From contig CANRBG010000008.1 in NCBI GenBank assembly GCA_947628805.1, positions 1-52,500 on the forward strand: a DNA stretch of 52,500 bases. Reading direction: 5' to 3'. Made by a program: the position numbers and the translations under genes. Source of the DNA: an uncultured Oscillospiraceae bacterium. Lineage in GTDB: Bacteria > Bacillota > Clostridia > Oscillospirales > Oscillospiraceae. Below, piece after piece: positions 41,620 through 49,877 of this stretch (its first letter is position 1; every line of letters starts with the position of its first letter). A model generated the notes under the pieces. That model ran no database searches. It saw nothing but the letters and a program-made list of their open reading frames with translations, and was not told the origin of the DNA.

Positions 41620-43591
41620 AAAATCGCCCTACCTGCGCCAGCACAAGGACAACCCGGTCGATTGGTATCCCTGGTGCGGGGAGGCGTTTCAAAAGGCCAG
41701 AGAGGAAAACAAGCCGATCCTTCTCAGTATCGGCTATTCCACCTGCCACTGGTGCCATGTGATGGCCCGCGAGTCCTTTGAGGACGCGGAAACAGCGAAG
41801 CTTTTGGAGCCTTTTGTCTGCATCAAGGTGGACCGGGAGGAACGACCCGATATCGACGCGGTATATATGAGCGTCTGTCAGGCTCTGACCGGGTCGGGCG
41901 GCTGGCCGCTGACCATCTTCATGACCCCGGAGCAAAAGCCCTTCTTTGCCGGCACTTATTTCCCGAAAACCGGTCGATACGGCCAGGTCGGACTGGACGA
42001 TCTGCTGCGGCGGATCTCCCATCTTTGGAACACGGACAGGCAAAAACTGCTGATTTCCGGTGAGCAGATCGCCGCGGCCATCCGGTCCTCACAGGCCCCG
42101 GCCGGCGGCGTACCTGACCGGAGTCTTATCATGCGCGGGTATCAACAGCTCCGGCGGAGCTATGACCGGACCTGGGGCGGCTTCGGCCAGGTCCCGAAAT
42201 TTCCGACCCCGCATGACCTGCTTTTCCTGATGCACGTCCATACGGCGGAGCGTGAACCGGACGCTTTGCGCATGGCGGAGCATACCCTGCGGGCCATGGC
42301 CGCGGGCGGCATTTTCGACCACATTGGCGGCGGCTTTTCCCGGTATTCCACCGATGAGCGCTGGCTGGTCCCTCATTTTGAAAAGATGCTGTACGATAAC
42401 GCGCTGCTGATCTTATGCTACCTGGAGGCTTTTCAGCTTACACGCGAGCCGTATTACGCGGACATCGCGAAGCGGACGGCGGACTATATCCTGCGGGAGC
42501 TGACCGCGCCCAGCGGCGGGTTCTATTGCGGACAGGACGCGGACAGCGACGGCGTGGAGGGGAAATACTATCTCCTTACGCCGGAAGAAGTGCGCGGCGT
42601 TTTGGGAGAGGACGACGCCGCAGAGTTTTGCCGGATATATGATATTACCGCCGACGGAAGCTTTGAAGGCGGAAGCATTCCCAACCGCATCGGCAGCTCC
42701 GGGGCGGAATGGGACGCGGACGACGGGCGGCTTTTGAAGCTGTTGGAATACCGCAGAGCCAGAACGGACCTTCACCTGGACGATAAGATCCTTCTATCCT
42801 GGAACGGGTGGACGATGATCGCGTTGGCGGCGGCGGGCAGCATTCTGGATGACAGCCGATATCTGGACGCCGCCGTCAAGGCGCAGGTGTTCATCGAAGG
42901 GTCTATGACCGATGAAGCGGGCCGCCTGTATCACCGCTTTTGTGACGGCGAGGCGGCCCACTCGGGACAGCTGGACGACTACGCGGTATACGCCCTGGCG
43001 CTGACGGAGCTGTATGGCAGGACATTTCGGACATGCTACCTGCGCGAGGCGGTCCGGTACGCGAAGCGGATGATGGAACTGTTTGAGGACAGGATAGCGG
43101 GCGGATATTTTATGACAGCCCATGACGCGGAAGCGCTGATCGCCCGTCCAAAGGAGACGTACGACGGGGCCGTCCCTTCCGGCAACTCCGCCGCCGCCTT
43201 GGTGCTGGAGCGTCTGGCCGGACTTACAGGCGAGGCGGTCTTTCGCCAGGCGGCGGACCGGCAGCACGGGTTTATGGCGGGGCAGATCGGGGTGGAAAAG
43301 TATCCCGCCGGATACTGCTATGCCCTTCTGGCCATGTCCGGGGCGGTCTATCCGCACAGGGAACTGCTCTGCACCGGCCAGACGGTTCCCGATGAGGTGC
43401 GGGCCTATATCAAAACAAACCCGGCCCATGATCTGAGCATTCTGTATAAGTCCGCGGAGAATGAAAAAGAGCTCGCTCGCCTTGCTCCCTTCACCGCGCC
43501 ATACCCTGTTTCCGCGCGGCCGGTATTTTATTTGTGCGAAAACAAGGCGTGCCGCGCGCCGGAAACCGACTTCCATAAGCTGGGTCTATGA
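41597..43591 (+). CDS. Thioredoxin-domain protein YyaL (DUF255 / SSP411 family)
   Basis: 664 aa, typical length. The N-terminal thioredoxin-like domain starts [17 protein letters not shown] and has CHWCHVM as the CxxC motif; [20 protein letters not shown] follows. The large C-terminal part is an (alpha/alpha)6 barrel resembling glycoside hydrolases/epimerases ([13 protein letters not shown]). The biochemical role of the family is unsettled. The gene lies in a scar region between integrase and transposase remnants and codes with somewhat lower GC than its neighbours, so horizontal acquisition is likely. Confidence 0.92.
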   Translation: MANRLSAEKSPYLRQHKDNPVDWYPWCGEAFQKAREENKPILLSIGYSTCHWCHVMARESFEDAETAKLLEPFVCIKVDREERPDIDAVYMSVCQALTGSGGWPLTIFMTPEQKPFFAGTYFPKTGRYGQVGLDDLLRRISHLWNTDRQKLLISGEQIAAAIRSSQAPAGGVPDRSLIMRGYQQLRRSYDRTWGGFGQVPKFPTPHDLLFLMHVHTAEREPDALRMAEHTLRAMAAGGIFDHIGGGFSRYSTDERWLVPHFEKMLYDNALLILCYLEAFQLTREPYYADIAKRTADYILRELTAPSGGFYCGQDADSDGVEGKYYLLTPEEVRGVLGEDDAAEFCRIYDITADGSFEGGSIPNRIGSSGAEWDADDGRLLKLLEYRRARTDLHLDDKILLSWNGWTMIALAAAGSILDDSRYLDAAVKAQVFIEGSMTDEAGRLYHRFCDGEAAHSGQLDDYAVYALALTELYGRTFRTCYLREAVRYAKRMMELFEDRIAGGYFMTAHDAEALIARPKETYDGAVPSGNSAAALVLERLAGLTGEAVFRQAADRQHGFMAGQIGVEKYPAGYCYALLAMSGAVYPHRELLCTGQTVPDEVRAYIKTNPAHDLSILYKSAENEKELARLAPFTAPYPVSARPVFYLCENKACRAPETDFHKLGL

Positions 43592-43694
43592 CGCGTGCAA
43601 AGAGGCGAGCGAGACCTACGACCAGCTCAAACAGGGCGACCATACGGGCATCATCCAGTCCGATCCCGAAAAGACCGCCGTGGGCGGCTTCTGA
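43581..43694 (+). pseudogene. C-terminal fragment of an unidentified protein
   Basis: A frame overlapping the end of the YyaL gene reads [16 protein letters not shown] and ends EKTAVGGF. It looks like protein-coding sequence but has no plausible start of its own. I read it as a gene tail left by recombination; the parent family is not recognised. Confidence 0.35.
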
Positions 43695-43732
43695 ACACGC
43701 CGCGCTGTCGCGGCTTGCTGCCGCACGCCGGA

Positions 43733-44173
43733 TTATATGTTGCGGATTATACCACAGGCGATCTTGCTCCCAGCATTTCCGGCGGGCTGCGTTTTGAAAT
43801 CGTCCGGCTGGCTATGGATCACGACGGATCTGCCGACGATATCTTTCACACAAAAACGGCCTGTAGCCACCGCCAGGTATGCGCACCCTCCGCATGATAG
43901 CAGCGGCGGAAGATCGCCCGCGTGCAGCGGGTGCTCCCGGTCATATGGATCGTAGTGGCCGCCGGTGTTGGGAAAACCAGCCTCGGTACAGTCACCTTTT
44001 TCATGAATGTGCATGGCAAAGAAACCGGTTTCTGAATCCGGCAGGCCTTCCATTTTCGCTGTCACCAGCGTACCTCCCCTGAGGGGAGTGAATTCAACTG
44101 TACCGCGCAAATTTGGATATGCCTCTCCGCCGCGCACACAGGCAATTGCCGTGGGGCGCTTGTTCCAGATCAT
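43733..44173 (-). CDS. sodC: Copper/zinc superoxide dismutase family protein
   Basis: 146 aa. Metal ligands in order: MHIHEKGDC (Cu H-x-H), GGHYDPYDREHPLHAGDLPP (bridging and Zn His, Zn Asp) and SVVIHSQPDDF (Cu His); the Arg-containing C-terminal motif of eukaryotic SODs is replaced by GNAGSKIACGII as in bacterial relatives. Cys pair for the disulfide is CTEAG and IACG. No signal peptide is evident, unusual for SodC. Start ATG 44173, GAGGTG upstream. An obligate anaerobe with this gene likely gained it with the neighbouring mobile DNA. Confidence 0.9.
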   Translation of the reverse strand: MIWNKRPTAIACVRGGEAYPNLRGTVEFTPLRGGTLVTAKMEGLPDSETGFFAMHIHEKGDCTEAGFPNTGGHYDPYDREHPLHAGDLPPLLSCGGCAYLAVATGRFCVKDIVGRSVVIHSQPDDFKTQPAGNAGSKIACGIIRNI

Positions 44174-44213
44174 GATTTATCACCTCACAGCAGCCTATGC
44201 GGCAGGCGCCTGA

Positions 44214-44411
44214 TGTGAGCGAAACTGTTATGACAATGCTATGGCTGAAAACTTTTTCTCCATCCTCAAAACAGAGTGCATCTACAGGCACAAACCCAAA
44301 ACCTTCCGTGAGGCTAACGAACGCATTGACAACTTCATTCACTTCTACAACCATGAGCGTATCCAGTTAAAGACTGGAGCGGCGCCGCTCTCGCTGCGCC
44401 ACTCCGTTTAA
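44214..44411 (+). pseudogene. IS3-family transposase (OrfB), C-terminal fragment
   Basis: In-frame sequence NCYDNAMAENFFSILKTEC, then FREANERIDNFIHFYNHERIQ, ending SLRHSV with TAA at 44409. This is the end of the DDE transposase core with the D and E of the last two catalytic blocks. An in-frame stop lies just upstream (44211), and the rest of the IS is missing. The 44412-44503 stretch contains no gene and may hold the IS end. Confidence 0.87.
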
Positions 44412-44503
44412 TTCCTATTTCCTACTCAGGGACCTTTTCTTTTCCCTGTCCGTTCCTCCTGGGGCTGTAAAAAAGTGCCTACCATCTTTTTACCACGGCA
44501 GCG

Positions 44504-44788
44504 TCAGACGCCGTAGCCGTAGCTTCTTACCGGCAGCACCTTGCCCTCCAGGGCGGCCGCCGCTCTCTCCTTGTCCGCCGCCGCCACCTTGATCTCGTAT
44601 AGGGTGGTGGGCACCGGGTTCGGATTCATGAATTTTCGCGGATCGATCTTGGCGCCGCAGCCCGGAACCGGGGGCTCCTCCCCGGCGAAGGGGAAGCTCT
44701 CCACGCCCGCGTCCCGCAGTAGCTCCTGCGCCTTTTCCCAATCCGCCTTGTCCTTGGACCGATAGACCAGCGCTTTCATCCATTTCAT
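44504..44788 (-). CDS. Small conserved protein, DUF2007-like
   Basis: 94 aa from ATG 44788 (MKWMKALVYRSKDKADWEKA) with GGGAGG. The N-terminal half pairs a beta strand (ALVYRS) with a helix (AQELLRDAG) and resembles the ferredoxin-like DUF2007 fold; ATTLYEIKV-like strand and KERAAAAL helix repeat it in the second half. Function unknown; soluble. Confidence 0.7.
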   Translation of the reverse strand: MKWMKALVYRSKDKADWEKAQELLRDAGVESFPFAGEEPPVPGCGAKIDPRKFMNPNPVPTTLYEIKVAAADKERAAAALEGKVLPVRSYGYGV

Positions 44789-44806
44789 CGTGCTCTGACC
44801 TCCCTT

Positions 44807-44837
44807 GGTATAATAGCGCCTATGACGCTATTATACC
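44807..44837. promoter_or_regulatory. 12-bp perfect inverted repeat carrying -10 boxes on both strands
   Basis: GGTATAATAGCG (44807-44818), 7-base loop, CGCTATTATACC (44826-44837). Each arm contains TATAAT outward on one strand. On the minus strand the right arm is a plausible -10 for the 94-aa gene, but the -35 is weak (TTTCTG). Confidence 0.6.
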
Positions 44838-44897
44838 ACCATCCCGGCGGGGCAGAAAGAACAATTTTCATTTTACAGGTCTGTTTTCGACAGCGTA

Positions 44898-44926
44898 TTG
44901 CCCCTGGGACTGCTTTGGAGTAAAAT
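44898..44926 (+). promoter_or_regulatory. Candidate promoter of the DUF5655 gene
   Basis: TTGCCC, 17-base spacer, TAAAAT. Confidence 0.6.
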
Positions 44927-44962
44927 ACGATCAGTCTGCAAGACGGCAAAGGAGGGCGGAGG

Positions 44963-45361
44963 ATGGACGATACATCAAGCCGGCTGCAGGAGGATACGCT
45001 GCTGTTTTTCAGCGGCCGCCTGGAGGTCTACCCGCTGTATGAGGCGCTTTTGTCCCAGCTCCTGCGGCGGTATCCCCAGACACGGATCAAGGTCCAAAAG
45101 ACACAAATATCCTTTTCCGACCGGTATATGTTCGCCTGCGTATCATTCCTGCGGCCAAAGAGAAAGGCCGAACTGCCGGAAAACTATTTCGTCCTGACGC
45201 TGGGGCTGCCCGGTCCTCTTGCGTCGGAGCGGGTGGCGGCGAAAACAGAGGCCTATCCCGGCCGGTGGACGACCCATATCGTGGTCAGCCGGGAGAGCGA
45301 TCTGGACGACGAGCTGTTTACATGGCTGGATCAGGCCCACGAATTTGCCCGGCGCAAGTGA
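44963..45361 (+). CDS. DUF5655-like small protein
   Basis: 132 aa, ribosome site AAAGGAGG. VYPLYEALLSQLLRRYPQTR followed by VQKTQISFSDRYMFACVSFL is the DUF5655 pattern. The end contains SDLDDELFTWLDQAHEFA. Function unknown. Cytoplasmic. Confidence 0.75.
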   Translation: MDDTSSRLQEDTLLFFSGRLEVYPLYEALLSQLLRRYPQTRIKVQKTQISFSDRYMFACVSFLRPKRKAELPENYFVLTLGLPGPLASERVAAKTEAYPGRWTTHIVVSRESDLDDELFTWLDQAHEFARRK

Positions 45362-45392
45362 GCGGGCGGGGATGGATCTTGTTTGCGATAAG

Positions 45393-45412
45393 TTTACATA
45401 ATTCTAATTCAC
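45393..45412. repeat. Dispersed AT-rich motif, site D
   Basis: TTTACATAAT at 45393-45402 followed by a degenerate partner (TTCAC at 45408). It lies between the DUF5655 gene and the PAQR gene. Confidence 0.55.
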
Positions 45413-45487
45413 GGTCCCCAGGATCCCCTCGACTTTTCGTCTCAGATGGGGTATCATAACGGGAGCGACGAAAGGGGGCGGCTTGCC

Positions 45488-46159
45488 GTGAAGCGCACGA
45501 AGCTGCGGGACCGGGAACTGCCGGATTACACCAAGGGCGAGGAAAACTTCAATATGATCTCCCACATCGCCGGCGGGGCCCTGGGGGTGGCGGCGCTGGT
45601 GTTGTGCGTGGTGCGGGCCGCGCTGCACCAAAACGCCTGGGGCGTGGTGGGCGGAGCCATCTTCGGCGTGTCCATGATCGTTTTGTATACCATGTCCAGC
45701 GTCTACCATGGCCTGCGGGCGGGCATGGGCAAGCGGGTGCTGCAGGTGATCGATCACTGCACCATCTACTTTCTCATCGCGGGGACTTATACGCCGCTGC
45801 TTTTGAGCGCCATGCGGCCCCTGGACCCGGCGGCCAGCTGGACGCTGTTCGCCGTGGTCTGGTCGCTGACCGTCCTGGCGACGGTGCTGACGGCCATTGA
45901 CCTGGAACGGTACCGGGCCTTTTCCATGGCCTGCTATATCGGCATCGGCTGGGCCATCATCTTCAAGGCGCCGCTGCTGATCCGTGCCATCGGCTGGCCG
46001 GGCTTCTGGCTGATCCTGGCGGGAGGCGTGTCCTACACGGTGGGGGCGGTGCTTTACGGCATGGGGAAAAAACACCGGTATATGCACAGCGTGTTCCATC
46101 TGTTCGTGGTGGCGGGCAGTGTGCTGCATCTGCTGGCCATCCTGCTCTATGCGCTGTAA
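45488..46159 (+). CDS. trhA: Hemolysin III / PAQR-family membrane protein
   Basis: 223 aa from GTG 45488 (VKRTKLRDRELPDYTKGEE), AAGGGGG upstream; an earlier in-frame ATG at 45446 lacks a ribosome site. Seven membrane helices. Zinc-site residues of PAQR proteins are present: S and H in MSSVYHGLRAG, D in VIDHCTIYFLIAGTYTP, and HxxxH in MHSVFHLFVV. In bacteria the family affects membrane lipid state. It was named for hemolysis but a toxin role is doubtful. Confidence 0.92.
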   Translation: MKRTKLRDRELPDYTKGEENFNMISHIAGGALGVAALVLCVVRAALHQNAWGVVGGAIFGVSMIVLYTMSSVYHGLRAGMGKRVLQVIDHCTIYFLIAGTYTPLLLSAMRPLDPAASWTLFAVVWSLTVLATVLTAIDLERYRAFSMACYIGIGWAIIFKAPLLIRAIGWPGFWLILAGGVSYTVGAVLYGMGKKHRYMHSVFHLFVVAGSVLHLLAILLYAL

Positions 46160-46187
46160 AGCGGGTCCATCCGGTCATTATTTTTTC

Positions 46188-46216
46188 TTGCGTATTGGCC
46201 GCCGATCCGATATGAT
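46188..46216 (+). promoter_or_regulatory. Promoter of the patatin gene
   Basis: TTGCGT, 17-base spacer, TATGAT. Confidence 0.78.
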
Positions 46217-46286
46217 ATGATAGGTAAGAGAATATGGTCTGCCGGACCCTGTGGCCGGGCCGGCGGGCGACATCGGGAGGTATCCT

Positions 46287-47405
46287 ATGCAGTTGAAGAT
46301 CGATCCGGCGCGGACCTACGCGCTGGCATTGGAGGGCGGCGGCGCCAGGGGCGCGTACCAGATCGGCGTGTGGAAAGCGCTGACGGAGGCGGGCATCTCC
46401 ATCGGGGCCATATCCGGCACGTCCGTGGGAGCCCTCAACGGGGCGCTGATCACCATGGGGGACCTGGAGCGGGCCGAGGAGCTGTGGTCCAACATCCACT
46501 ATTCCGAGGTGATGGATGTGGACGACGAGCAGATGGGGGACCTGCTGCGGGGCGATTTTCACGGTCTGGACCTGCGCGAGCTGGCGGACAAGCTGTCCGC
46601 CGTGGTCCACAACCGGGGCCTGGATGTGACGCCTCTGCGCAACTGGATACGCCAGGTGGTGGAGCCGGAGGCCATCCGGAACGCGGATAAGGAGTTTTTC
46701 ATCGTCACCTACTCCGTGACCGATAAAAAGGAATTGGAGCTCCGGGCCAGGGATCTGAGCGACAATGAGCTGTACGATATGCTGCTGGCCAGCGCGTATC
46801 TGCCGGCCTTCAAGGCGGAACGGATGGAGGGCAAGCTCTATGCCGACGGCGGCGTCCGGGACGTGCTGCCGCTGCATGTGCTCATCGAAAACGGCTGCAC
46901 GGACATTATCGCCCTGCGCCTGTACGGCCCGGGGATCATGCGGCCCGTCCGGATACCGGAGGGGACCCAGGTCCACACCATCGCCCCCAGGGCCAAGCTG
47001 GGGGGCATACTGGAATTTGAGGCCCAGCAGAGCCGGAAGAACCTGCGCCTGGGCTATTACGACGGGATACGGTTCCTCTACGGCCTGAAAGGCGACACGT
47101 ATTACATAGACGGCCAGTGGGACGAGGAACAGGCCCAGCAGTTTTTGTGCGCCGCCGCCCGAAAGGCCGGCGATACCCGGCAGATGTCCCTGCGGACGAT
47201 CCACGAGAAGTGGCTGCCCGCCCTGGCCCGGAAGCTGAAAGCGGGGGACGACGGCTACGGTGACCTGGCGGCCGCGCTGCTGGACGCGGCAGCGGCCCGG
47301 GCGGAGCTGTCCCCCTGGCGGGTCTATACAGAGGAGGAGCTGCTGGAGGCCCTTGGCGGCGAGGAAGCCTTTGACGAGGCGCTTTTCAAGGACCTGCTGG
47401 ACTGA
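46287..47405 (+). CDS. Patatin-like phospholipase
   Basis: 372 aa from ATG 46287 (MQLKIDPARTYALALEGGG), GGGAGG six bases before. Oxyanion loop GGGARGAYQIGV, nucleophile elbow GTSVG (Ser), and catalytic Asp in YADGGVRD. The family cleaves acyl chains from lipids; this cytoplasmic form has no signal peptide. The C-terminal helical part (about 260-372) is unassigned. Confidence 0.9.
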   Translation: MQLKIDPARTYALALEGGGARGAYQIGVWKALTEAGISIGAISGTSVGALNGALITMGDLERAEELWSNIHYSEVMDVDDEQMGDLLRGDFHGLDLRELADKLSAVVHNRGLDVTPLRNWIRQVVEPEAIRNADKEFFIVTYSVTDKKELELRARDLSDNELYDMLLASAYLPAFKAERMEGKLYADGGVRDVLPLHVLIENGCTDIIALRLYGPGIMRPVRIPEGTQVHTIAPRAKLGGILEFEAQQSRKNLRLGYYDGIRFLYGLKGDTYYIDGQWDEEQAQQFLCAAARKAGDTRQMSLRTIHEKWLPALARKLKAGDDGYGDLAAALLDAAAARAELSPWRVYTEEELLEALGGEEAFDEALFKDLLD

Positions 47406-47432
47406 GCCGCCGGCTGGTCATGAGCGATACTG

Positions 47433-47463
47433 CCCCGGAAACTACGTTTCCGGGGTTTCGCTT
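47433..47463 (+). terminator. Terminator of the patatin gene
   Basis: 10-bp stem CCCCGGAAAC/GTTTCCGGGG with a TAC loop, then TTTCGCTT. Confidence 0.85.
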
Positions 47464-47517
47464 GTCAAAAAGCAAGTTTTTCGACAGCTCAGGATATAAA
47501 CTGCTCGGCGGAAGTGA

Positions 47518-47637
47518 ATCCCGCCGGCAGGAAGTCAAAAGCCTGTCGTACAACGGCTTTTGACTTCACGCGCGGGAATGCCGCGCGGCTCGCCCTGACC
47601 GGGCTTCGCTCCCTTTCATCTTTTCGCCCGGCGGGAT
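47518..47637. repeat. 120-base element with terminal and internal inverted repeats
   Basis: Ends ATCCCGCCGG (47518-47527) and CCGGCGGGAT (47628-47637) are perfect 10-bp inverted repeats. Inside lies GAAGTCAAAAGCC/GGCTTTTGACTTC (47531-47567), a 13-bp inverted repeat. No coding sequence is seen. It has the shape of a small non-autonomous element. Confidence 0.5.
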
Positions 47638-47655
47638 AAAATGTGGCGGGGCGTC

Positions 47656-47684
47656 TTTACAAACGGATCGGATGGTGGTACAAT
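47656..47684 (+). promoter_or_regulatory. ald promoter
   Basis: TTTACA, 17-base spacer, TACAAT. Confidence 0.85.
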
Positions 47685-47709
47685 TTGGCTAAAGTAAACA
47701 AAATAAACC

Positions 47710-47796
47710 GATCCGGTCTGCCGAAAATGTGGCAGAATGGGGACGAGCGCGGGCGACACAGGTCGAAGCGTTTCCGTTTTCGTAAAAAACCGGATC
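47710..47796 (+). ncRNA. Candidate structured leader RNA upstream of ald
   Basis: GATCCGGT (47710-47717) and ACCGGATC (47789-47796) form an 8-bp closing stem. Directly stacked on it is CTGCC/GGCAG (47718-47735); a further small stem CGAC/GTCG (47753-47764) and GC-rich segments follow before the closing strand. The ald ATG is 31 bases after P1. It looks like a multi-helix regulatory RNA, but no known riboswitch consensus is recognised. Confidence 0.4.
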
Positions 47797-47826
47797 CAAA
47801 TGACGAACTGAAAGGGAGGTATCATC

Positions 47827-48945
47827 ATGAACGTTGGTCTGCCGAAGGAGATAAAAAACAACGAGTTCCGCGTGGGTCTGACCCCCGGCGCGGTGGGGGA
47901 GTATGTGAACGCGGGCAACACGGTGTACGTGGAAAAGGGGGCGGGCCTGGGCGCGGGCTTTGCCGACGCTGAGTACGCCGAGCATGGGGCCGTGCTGCTG
48001 GACGGCGCGGACCAGGTCTGGGAAAAGGCGGATATGATCGTCAAGGTCAAGGAGCCTTTGCCCAGCGAGTACAAGTACTTCCGGGAGGGGCTTTTGATCT
48101 ACACCTACTTCCACCTGGCGGCGGATAAGGAGCTGACCGAGGCCCTTTTGAAGAGCAAGACCACGGCCATGGCCTACGAGACCATCCTGGGTCCCGGCGG
48201 CAAGGGGCTGCCCTGCCTGTACTGCATGAGCGAGGTGGCCGGCCGCATGGCGGTGCTGGAGGGGGCCAAGTATCTGGAAAAGACCTACGGCGGCCGGGGC
48301 GTGATGCTGGGGGCGGTCCCCGGCTGCGACAAGGGCGACGTGGTCATCATCGGCGCGGGCAATGCCGGTATCAATGCCTGCCGCATGGCGGTGGGCATGG
48401 GCGCCCGGGTCACGGTGCTGGACATCAACCACCAGAGGCTGGCCTACCTGGACGAGGTATTTGGCAGCCAGATCACCACGCTGTATTCCAGCCGTGCCAA
48501 CCTGCTGGCTGCCCTGAAAAAGGCCGATCTTGTCATCGGCTGCGTCATGCTGGCCCCCGGCCGGGAGTGCCAGAAGCTGGTGAGCCGGGAGGATCTGAAG
48601 CTGATGGAGAAAGGCGCGGTGCTGGTGGACATCGTCATCGACCAGGGCGGCTGCTTCGAGACCAGCCACCCCACCACCCACGCCGACCCGGTGTACGAGG
48701 TGGACGGCATCCTGCACTACTGCGTCGCCAACATCCCCGGCAGCGTGCCCCGTACCTCCACGGAGGCGCTGGTCAACTCCACCCTGGCCCATGGGGTACG
48801 GATCACCCAGGTGGGTCTGGAGGCGGCCTGCAAGGCGGACCCCTGCCTGATGAGCGGGCTCAACACCTACAAGGGCAAGCTGACCTTCCAGGCGGTGGCC
48901 GAGGCCCTGGAGATCCCCTATACGGACCCCAACACGCTTATGTAA
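47827..48945 (+). CDS. ald: Alanine dehydrogenase
   Basis: 372 aa, standard length. The N-terminus MNVGLPKEIKNNEFRVGLTP contains the pyruvate-binding Arg and Lys region. The NAD-binding Rossmann motif is IIGAGNAGINACRMAVGMGA, and HYCVANIPGSVPRTST is the late signature. It interconverts L-alanine and pyruvate plus ammonium, with NAD. Ribosome site AAAGGGAGG. The long leader may hold a regulatory RNA. Confidence 0.97.
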   Translation: MNVGLPKEIKNNEFRVGLTPGAVGEYVNAGNTVYVEKGAGLGAGFADAEYAEHGAVLLDGADQVWEKADMIVKVKEPLPSEYKYFREGLLIYTYFHLAADKELTEALLKSKTTAMAYETILGPGGKGLPCLYCMSEVAGRMAVLEGAKYLEKTYGGRGVMLGAVPGCDKGDVVIIGAGNAGINACRMAVGMGARVTVLDINHQRLAYLDEVFGSQITTLYSSRANLLAALKKADLVIGCVMLAPGRECQKLVSREDLKLMEKGAVLVDIVIDQGGCFETSHPTTHADPVYEVDGILHYCVANIPGSVPRTSTEALVNSTLAHGVRITQVGLEAACKADPCLMSGLNTYKGKLTFQAVAEALEIPYTDPNTLM

Positions 48946-48965
48946 GGGCCATAAGACAAAGCTCA

Positions 48966-48996
48966 GCCCCGCCGCGGTCTGCGGCGGGGCGTTTTT
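48966..48996 (+). terminator. Terminator of ald
   Basis: 10-bp stem GCCCCGCCGC/GCGGCGGGGC, then GTTTTTA. Confidence 0.93.
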
Positions 48997-49017
48997 ATGG
49001 CGGAAAGCGGGGAAAGG

Positions 49018-49755
49018 TCATGCCTGGAAAAAGCGCTCCCGATAGGTCCGGGGCGTGAGCCCGGTGCGGGCCTTGAAAGCCCGGATGAAGTGGCTTTGTG
49101 AGCTGAACGCCAGAATGGCCCCGATGTCCGCGCAGGAATAGTCGGAGAATTTCAGCATGTTGCAGGCCGCCTCCACCCGCCGGTCCAGCACATAGTCCGA
49201 GATGGACCGGCCCATCTCCTTTTTGAACAGGGTGGACAGATAGCTCTCCGACAGACCCACCCGCTCCGCCAGGTCCGCCACGCCGATCCGCTGGTGCAGA
49301 TGCTCGTAAATATAGTCCACACACCCGGCCACAGGCCGGGAATAGGGCGTGCGCCGGGGAACGGCCCGGACCTCCCGGAGATAGAACGCGAACATCTCCT
49401 TGTGCAGCGCCCGGACCGCCTCGACGCTGTCGAGCTCGTCCATCCGCAATATGAAAAGGTCGCTGCTGTTGTAGACCCGCTCCGGCTCCATCCCCGCCGC
49501 CATAGCTGTGCGGCAGGCCATGGTGACGGAGGCCACGAACAGATACTTGCAGTTGCGCACCGGGTCGTTGGACACGTGACCCGGCAGGTCGGAGGCGAAA
49601 ATGCGCACCGCCTCCTCCACCGTTCCCGGGTCCCCGGCCCGCAGCATCTCATATTGGCGCATATCCTCGGCGTTGGTGTGGTGCCGCTCCCCGGTCTCCC
49701 GGTGGATGTATTCCATGTAGCGCAGCTTTTTTTCGTCCACTGTCATGGTATGCAT
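49018..49755 (-). CDS. AraC-family transcriptional regulator
   Basis: 245 aa from ATG 49755, AGGAGG eight bases upstream. The C-terminal double HTH is clear: IGVADLAERVGLSESYLSTL and the second helix pair ending FSSQSHFIRAFKARTGLTP with RTYRERF. The N-terminal 140 residues are not a recognised sensor domain. Divergent from a 47-aa gene, its probable target. Confidence 0.93.
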   Translation of the reverse strand: MHTMTVDEKKLRYMEYIHRETGERHHTNAEDMRQYEMLRAGDPGTVEEAVRIFASDLPGHVSNDPVRNCKYLFVASVTMACRTAMAAGMEPERVYNSSDLFILRMDELDSVEAVRALHKEMFAFYLREVRAVPRRTPYSRPVAGCVDYIYEHLHQRIGVADLAERVGLSESYLSTLFKKEMGRSISDYVLDRRVEAACNMLKFSDYSCADIGAILAFSSQSHFIRAFKARTGLTPRTYRERFFQA

Positions 49756-49780
49756 GGGCCCGCCCTCCTTTTATAGGATC

Positions 49781-49809
49781 ATTATGCCATAAAAAGAATG
49801 AAAATGCAA
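49781..49809 (-). promoter_or_regulatory. Promoter of the AraC-family gene
   Basis: Minus strand: TTGCAT, 17-base spacer, CATAAT. A CATAAT at 49831-49836 could serve the divergent small gene, without a good -35, which would suit an activator-dependent promoter. Confidence 0.7.
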
Positions 49810-49877
49810 TAATCATCCGCCGCTTTCCGGCATAATGGCACCATCAGGAAACAATCTGATCCGGGAGGGTAAAAGCG

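Noticed and set aside
44225-44503. Complete IS3 element
   Set aside because: Only the last about 60 codons of the transposase are present. No OrfA, left end or matching terminal repeat is found.
47710-47796. Glycine riboswitch before ald
   Set aside because: The tandem glycine aptamer core sequences are not visible. The leader is kept only as an unassigned structure.
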